This document shows positions 13,313 through 17,825 of a stretch of 17,825 nt of DNA, one piece after another. Positions within the stretch are counted from its first letter, which is position 1. Every line of letters starts with the position of its first letter. Under the pieces are notes generated by a model that did no database searches, had not been told where the DNA came from, and saw only the letters and a program-made list of their open reading frames with translations. A program made the position numbers and the translations under genes. Where the stretch lies: contig CAZEGI010000022.1 of assembly GCA_964512105.1 (NCBI GenBank), forward strand, positions 1 to 17,825. Direction: 5' to 3'. Source of the stretch: CAZEGI01 sp964512105. GTDB lineage: Archaea > Altiarchaeota > Altiarchaeia > IMC4 > CAZEGI01.

Positions 13313-13452
13313 AACAAATTAAAGGAATCCATCTTGCCTTAAACCAAGAAAAATTGAAAGAAACCAGAAATCTTTCTCCAGAGATGAAACTGAAATGGCT
13401 CGAGGAAGCGAATGCATTCATAAGTAGGGTAAACAAAAAAACACGAAAATGA
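13309..13452 (+). CDS. 47-aa partner protein of the nucleotidyltransferase (candidate antitoxin)
   Basis: The frame begins with ATG at 13309, overlapping the nucleotidyltransferase stop by four bases, and ends with TGA at 13450-13452, overlapping the prs ATG by four bases. The 47-residue product is highly charged and helical, with a segment LSPEMKLKWLEEANAFISRV (22-41). I recall small proteins with an L-S-x-E-x-[KR]-L-x-W-L-E-E-A pattern next to this type of nucleotidyltransferase in other prokaryotes; that is memory and should be tested by search. Double ATGA overlaps on both sides argue strongly that it is translated. Likely role: binding partner or antitoxin. Alternatively it is simply a coupling peptide. 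Confidence 0.65.
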   Translation: MKQIKGIHLALNQEKLKETRNLSPEMKLKWLEEANAFISRVNKKTRK

Positions 13453-14297
13453 TAATTCCGGGAAGCAATTCGGAAAAACTCGCGGAAAAAGTTGCAAAAA
13501 AACTGAACAAGAAGGTTGCAAAGCTAGAGGTAAAAAAATTCCCGGATGGCGAACTGTATGTTCGCATACTTTCGGATGTGAAAGGAAAGGAATGTGCGGT
13601 TATAAAAACCACGCGGAATAATGACGACCTTATCGAGTTGTTTCTGATTCTTGACGCATTGAAGGATTTGGGTGCCTCTAAGCTTCATGCGATAATTCCG
13701 CATCTCGCATACGCGCGGCAGGACAGGCGCTTCAAGGACGGCGAGGCTGTAAGCGCAAAAACAATCCTGAAAATCGTGGATGGATACGCAGATTCGATTG
13801 CAACCGTAAACTGCCACTTCATAAAAAAGAAGGGAAGATTCAACTTTTACGGAATAAGGGTTGAAAACCTGGACGCAGTCCCGCTGGTCGCGGGCTACTT
13901 CAAAAAGCTGAAGAACCCGGTTGTCATAGCTCCGGATAAAGGTTCCATAGACCGGGCAAAAACCGCGGCAAAAGTGCTGAAGTGTAGGTTCAATTATCTG
14001 GAGAAGACGAGAATTTCCGGAAGCAAGGTTAAGACCAGGGAAAAGAATCTCGGCGTTACGGGAAAGGACATCCTCATAATTGACGACATCGTATCCACGG
14101 GCGGAACGATAATAAATGCCGTAAAAATCATAAAGAAACAGAAGCCAAAATCAACAAACGTCGGGTGCGTTCACGGGGTTTTCTCAAAGGGAACATCCGG
14201 CTTCAGAGTGGATGAGCTCGTGTGTACTGACACAATCCAGAACAAACTAAGCAGGGTCAGCGTTGCTGATATAATTGCCGATTACCTGAGAAAGTGA
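13449..14297 (+). CDS. prs: Ribose-phosphate pyrophosphokinase (PRPP synthase)
   Basis: The enzyme makes PRPP from ribose 5-phosphate and ATP, the precursor for nucleotide, His and Trp synthesis and for archaeal cofactors. The 282-residue length suits archaeal class III-type enzymes. Blocks seen are FPDGELYVRI (31-40), IIPHLAYARQDRRFKDGE (82-99), the metal-site region VNCHF (120-124, where many homologues have DLH), APDKGSIDRA (161-170), the flexible-loop LEKTR (184-188) with its catalytic-type Lys185, and the PRPP-binding loop IIDDIVSTGGTI (210-221). The substitution around DLH leaves the His but replaces the Asp by Asn121, which is worth noting. The start is fixed by the ATGA overlap with the small upstream gene, and its stop overlaps the next gene's GTG. 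Confidence 0.96.
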   Translation: MIIPGSNSEKLAEKVAKKLNKKVAKLEVKKFPDGELYVRILSDVKGKECAVIKTTRNNDDLIELFLILDALKDLGASKLHAIIPHLAYARQDRRFKDGEAVSAKTILKIVDGYADSIATVNCHFIKKKGRFNFYGIRVENLDAVPLVAGYFKKLKNPVVIAPDKGSIDRAKTAAKVLKCRFNYLEKTRISGSKVKTREKNLGVTGKDILIIDDIVSTGGTIINAVKIIKKQKPKSTNVGCVHGVFSKGTSGFRVDELVCTDTIQNKLSRVSVADIIADYLRK

Positions 14298-14752
14298 GAA
14301 AAAATTTTTTTATTTTGCTGGTCGTTCTTCTGTTTTTATCATTGCTTTCATTCATGAATTTTTTTAATAAAAACAAAAAAGAAACTGCAAATTTTTCACG
14401 CGTTTGTTTCAACAAAACGTGCATCCCCGTGGAATTGGCAGTAACCAATAGTGAAAGAGAAAGAGGTTTGATGTATCGCGACTTTCTTGCGGATGATGCC
14501 GGGATGCTGTTCATATTCAACGGAAAAGGAACATATCCCTTCTGGATGAAAAACATGAAGTTCCCGATTGACATAATCTGGATAAATGACGATGCAATAG
14601 TGCACATAGAGCGTGACGTTCCTCCGTGCGCAAGCGAGCAGTGCCTGTCCTACTGGCCCGAAGAAGAGGCGAATTACGTCCTCGAGGTTCCTGCGAATTT
14701 CACTCTGAAAACCGGGTTGGAAGTTGGTTCTAAAGTAGAATTTTATAAGTAG
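14294..14752 (+). CDS. Membrane-anchored DUF192 family protein
   Basis: The 152-residue protein starts with GTG at 14294, overlapping the prs stop. Residues 1-24 form a very hydrophobic N-terminal segment after a short basic start (MRKNFFILLVVLLFLSLLSF), so the protein is exported and probably stays membrane-anchored. The rest matches DUF192: VELAVTNSERERGLMYRDFL (46-65), GMLFIFNGKGTYPFWMKNMK (70-89), FPIDIIWINDDAIVHIE (90-106), and a C-terminal YVLEVPANFTLKTGLEVG. DUF192 has no agreed function and is common in exported proteins of bacteria and archaea. Four cysteines (38, 43, 112, 117) lie outside the membrane and could form disulfides. It closes the memo-to-prs chain; the 3' end contains the apparent promoter for the next gene. 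Confidence 0.85.
   Translation: MRKNFFILLVVLLFLSLLSFMNFFNKNKKETANFSRVCFNKTCIPVELAVTNSERERGLMYRDFLADDAGMLFIFNGKGTYPFWMKNMKFPIDIIWINDDAIVHIERDVPPCASEQCLSYWPEEEANYVLEVPANFTLKTGLEVGSKVEFYK
14741..14749 (+). promoter_or_regulatory. TATA-like box for the large exported protein
   Basis: TTTTATAAG is centred about 26 bases before the ATG at 14771, predicting a leaderless message. It lies inside the last codons of the DUF192 gene, so the large surface gene probably has its own promoter in spite of the 18-base gap. Confidence 0.5.
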
Positions 14753-14770
14753 GATGTATCATAAATATTA

Positions 14771-17700
14771 ATGATGAATAGATTCACTATCGTGTTGGTT
14801 TTTTTGACTGCAATCCTGTCACAGCCATCCACAGCATATCTCGCCTCATTTACTATGGACACAAAAGAGCAATGGGACAATGGAACGTATGTTTCAACTA
14901 ACGATATCTATTCAAGATATCCCGGAGAGGTTCTCCTGAACTACGGTGCTGACGGGTGGTATAGCGGTTATTTCGGGAGTTTTTATTGTACCGGTGGGTT
15001 ATCGCTTAATTCCTGGGATACGACCTATGTAAAATTTCAGTTAAATCCTAGTTCATGGACATCAAACGTTAATTACGGCACGTTGCGGCTTTTCGTCAAT
15101 CATCACTTTTATGGTGGTTCCACGCCTCCAGAGGGCGATTATTTGAACTACTCTATATACAAGGTGTGGAGTTCCTGGACTGACATACCATGCAGTTCGA
15201 GTCCCGGATATTCAACTTTCATAACTACTGGGTATTTGGGTCCACTCGGGGCATACGAATGCGGAGGTGAGCCATGCGGTGGTGATGTCTGGGATAACTA
15301 TTACTACAACTTTACGCTTCCTGGCGGGAACAAGACCCAAATCCAGAACAGCTGGGGCAATCCCAACGGAATGGCAATAACTGCCATCCACTTAGACGGT
15401 TTTGGCATAAATTCCCGGGAGACGGACACGCCGCCATGCCTTGACATAAACTTCACCGATGGTTCATTCCAGACGGTGTGCTTACCAAAAAGTAATCCCA
15501 CCAATGGGACGCATACCTCAGGGGCTAACCAACTCGGTGGCGAAGACGTCGGTGCGTTTGTATCGTTCTATGCATCAGAAACCGAGCCTGCAGGCACTTA
15601 TATCAGTTACAGGTTCAGAGGAAAAGCAGATATAAATTCCGCTTGGGGTGACTGGACTTCATGGGTTAACTACACATCAGGAACAATAAATCTCAGTGCC
15701 ATGTCAGAACTAGCGAATACGACCTATATACAGGTGGATAGTTACCTTTACACAAACACTTCAGGAACAACCCCAGTTCTTGATTCATATGTGGTAGTGT
15801 ACGAACTCGTACAGTGTGAGGACAAAGATGGTGATGGCTATGAGGTCAGGGTAGGAAACTGTGTTCTCACGACACCGGAGGATTGTAATGACAGCGACCC
15901 TAACATAAGCCCCGGCACTAACGAAATCTGCAATAACAACATAGACGATGACTGTGATCAGCACGTGGACTGTCGTGATGACGAATGTATTGGACAGATA
16001 GGTCCCAAGGGGGGGATCTGCTGTAAGATTCATCACTATGGCGGTTGGGGGTTGTGTTCAGGTTACTACTATTCTGACGACGACTGTAACACGTGCTGGG
16101 AGTGCGGTCCTGATTTAGAATGCATAAAAATGCCGAACTATCGTGACGACTGTTTTTTTGACGACTACGATGTTAACGGAAAGTGCGCATTATGCGTTAA
16201 CGGGAACTGCACCAAGGATTATGAAGGGACATACTATGAGCGTGTTAATGGTTCAACATACGAGGGTTACGGCATCTGTCGCACCCCATCGAATTATGTA
16301 TGTCCTGAGGTCAATGTGACATTCGACAGCACACCGACAGTGCAGTTGGTAAGCCATACCTACATCACAGAGTTAAAGCGTGATGTGAACTACATCGGTA
16401 TAGTAATCCAGAACAATGAAGATTCGTACTCATTCAATGGTTACGTTCTTGCTTCAAGCTCATGCTGTGATGTTTCAGTGCATGGTTATGGTTCACAGTT
16501 CGATGAATTCTGGTTGTCCCCTCAGGAATCCATTTATATTACTATCATCGCGGACTTGAGTTCCTATAACGGCACGAATTGTCCTATCCATCTTTACTTG
16601 TATCAGGACTGTTTTGGAGAATACACTCTACTTGCGGATTATGCAACAATCAACGCAACCCTGCCTTCGCTGACAGAGGATAACTACAACCTTTCGATAA
16701 CCCCAACAACATGGATAGTAAACCTCACGGACACAGGCAACTCCAGCCAGGTATGCACAGACACGAAGAAGACCTTCACGATAAACAACACCGGAAATGA
16801 AGTGGTATCCGACATAAACATCGAGTTTACGGGGGGGTTGCAGGATTACTACCTGATAGACAACCCGATACAGAACTTCAAACTCTACCCGAACCAGAGC
16901 GTGAACTTCACGCTTTACCTGTTCATAGATAACACAACCCAGAGTTCGGAATCGAAACTAAGGTTAACGTGGGGTAATGGTAGCAGTAAAAATGTCACGG
17001 TGACATATATCCAGGTTGGTGGCGAGTGGGCTGAAAAACCCAACGTTTCATCATACGACTGGAGCGTTATACTCACGGGCAGAGGCAGGATTAATCACGG
17101 TTGGTATTCCTATCGGAGAGGTGAAAATTCGATAATCCTGAAACTACCCAAAACATACAACCTTTCCGAGGTTGAAAATGCATCTCTTGTATACAGCGCC
17201 CGCTCTGACATTTATTACGCTCCATGGTGGTGGAATTATCCATATTACTATTGGCCGTGGTATCATTACTCCTTTGAGGGTATTTGTCCAACAGAGACAT
17301 TAGTTTATCTAAACAGAAACACAACGATTGTAATGTGTCATGAGCCAAACGGCGAGTATATCTATGATATCCCGAATAACTACACTACATCCTATGGACC
17401 TTGGGGATGGTACTGGTGGTTTTATCCGTATTACCAGCTCCCGAACACGACGATGTACTACTTCTACTCAAACCTGTCCATCGTTAACTACACGAACGAC
17501 CTTGACACGTTGATATACTCCTATAAGACAAAGGGCACAATCGAGGTAGCAGCAGGTTTGAGGTTCAATGGTTTCGGTCAGGGGGCGTACTGTACAGACC
17601 TCGTGTGTAACGTGACCGAAGTGAACGAAACCTCATGCTCCGATGGAATTGACAACGACTGTAACGGTTTTGTTGACTGTTACGATCTACATTGCTGCGC

Positions 17701-17825
17701 TCTTGACAATAGTACTGGATGTCTTGGAACTTACTACTGCAAACCGGCAGAAAACTGCACAGACGGAATAGACGACGACGGCGACGGAATGACGGACTGC
17801 AACGACACTGCGGACTGCTGCAATC
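14771..17825 (+). CDS. Large secreted Cys-rich, sequon-rich surface protein with MopE-like metal-binding repeats (3' end outside window)
   Basis: The frame is open from ATG 14771 to the window edge, at least 1018 codons, with no stop. The second codon is also ATG. Residues 1-22 are a signal peptide (basic start, hydrophobic core, STA before a probable cleavage site). I count about 39 N-x-S/T sequons, so AglB modification is likely. Residues 349-401 form a MopE-type repeat (KDGDGYE, then DCNDSDPNISPGTNEICNN, IDDDCDQHVDC). Similar repeats begin near 956 (CSDGIDNDCNGFVDC) and 996 (CTDGIDDDGDGMTDC); they resemble calcium-binding loops. A further Cys-rich stretch covers about 405-480, and CARDB-like beta-rich segments (TINNTGNEVVSDINIEF) lie near 675. 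Two blocks extremely rich in Trp/Tyr/Pro lie at about 815-840 and 875-892. The precise role (S-layer, adhesin, sheath) is unknown. Confidence 0.85.
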   Translation, partial: MMNRFTIVLVFLTAILSQPSTAYLASFTMDTKEQWDNGTYVSTNDIYSRYPGEVLLNYGADGWYSGYFGSFYCTGGLSLNSWDTTYVKFQLNPSSWTSNVNYGTLRLFVNHHFYGGSTPPEGDYLNYSIYKVWSSWTDIPCSSSPGYSTFITTGYLGPLGAYECGGEPCGGDVWDNYYYNFTLPGGNKTQIQNSWGNPNGMAITAIHLDGFGINSRETDTPPCLDINFTDGSFQTVCLPKSNPTNGTHTSGANQLGGEDVGAFVSFYASETEPAGTYISYRFRGKADINSAWGDWTSWVNYTSGTINLSAMSELANTTYIQVDSYLYTNTSGTTPVLDSYVVVYELVQCEDKDGDGYEVRVGNCVLTTPEDCNDSDPNISPGTNEICNNNIDDDCDQHVDCRDDECIGQIGPKGGICCKIHHYGGWGLCSGYYYSDDDCNTCWECGPDLECIKMPNYRDDCFFDDYDVNGKCALCVNGNCTKDYEGTYYERVNGSTYEGYGICRTPSNYVCPEVNVTFDSTPTVQLVSHTYITELKRDVNYIGIVIQNNEDSYSFNGYVLASSSCCDVSVHGYGSQFDEFWLSPQESIYITIIADLSSYNGTNCPIHLYLYQDCFGEYTLLADYATINATLPSLTEDNYNLSITPTTWIVNLTDTGNSSQVCTDTKKTFTINNTGNEVVSDINIEFTGGLQDYYLIDNPIQNFKLYPNQSVNFTLYLFIDNTTQSSESKLRLTWGNGSSKNVTVTYIQVGGEWAEKPNVSSYDWSVILTGRGRINHGWYSYRRGENSIILKLPKTYNLSEVENASLVYSARSDIYYAPWWWNYPYYYWPWYHYSFEGICPTETLVYLNRNTTIVMCHEPNGEYIYDIPNNYTTSYGPWGWYWWFYPYYQLPNTTMYYFYSNLSIVNYTNDLDTLIYSYKTKGTIEVAAGLRFNGFGQGAYCTDLVCNVTEVNETSCSDGIDNDCNGFVDCYDLHCCALDNSTGCLGTYYCKPAENCTDGIDDDGDGMTDCNDTADCCN

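Noticed and set aside
1..17825. Insertion sequence, prophage or CRISPR array
   Set aside because: No transposase, integrase, capsid or Cas protein and no regularly spaced repeats were found. The neighbourhood is mostly housekeeping genes.

Overview
The window looks archaeal. It carries fibrillarin (FlpA), the Nob1 rRNA endonuclease, an AglB/STT3 oligosaccharyltransferase, a short cis-prenyltransferase and a MEMO-family protein. TATA-like boxes sit about 25-28 bases before several start codons with almost no leader, as expected for leaderless archaeal mRNAs. Genes are packed tightly, with ATGA or GTGA overlaps. The secreted protein at the right edge has MopE-like Asp/Cys metal-binding repeats, which together with the compact layout would suit a DPANN-type or other little-cultivated archaeon. 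That lineage guess is inference.

Layout, left to right. (1) On the minus strand, a CheY-like receiver protein (cut by the left edge) is preceded by a small unknown gene, with a plausible leaderless promoter shared by the divergent region. (2) On the plus strand, a TPD/CDIN1-like PD-(D/E)XK nuclease is followed by inverted repeats, a Kef-type cation/proton antiporter with an RCK domain, and an endonuclease III-related glycosylase. A small basic minus-strand gene converges on the glycosylase. (3) flpA is followed by a TATA box and about 88 bases closed by a perfect 10-bp stem, which is a candidate structured RNA or leader in front of an ATP-grasp ligase. (4) On the minus strand, a two-gene unit runs uppS then aglB. 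The AglB protein carries a C-terminal thioredoxin-fold domain with a CPHC active site. (5) On the plus strand come nob1, a methyltransferase-like protein with a degenerate SAM motif, a JAMM-like protein with one altered ligand, and memo. An overlapping chain then runs nucleotidyltransferase, 47-residue partner, prs and an anchored DUF192 protein. (6) A secreted protein of more than 1,000 residues runs off the right edge.

The main theme is protein N-glycosylation and the cell surface. UppS would make the polyprenyl carrier, and AglB would transfer glycan to Asn. The large exported protein has roughly 40 N-X-S/T sequons and many cysteines, so it is a natural substrate. The thioredoxin domain fused to AglB recalls the separate thioredoxin subunits (Ost3/Ost6, TUSC3/MagT1) of the eukaryotic enzyme and is the most striking thing seen here. 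Other items worth attention are the candidate RNA before the ATP-grasp gene, the methyltransferase-like/JAMM pair, and the toxin-antitoxin-like nucleotidyltransferase pair inside the prs operon.

No rRNA, tRNA, CRISPR array, transposase or phage gene was recognised.
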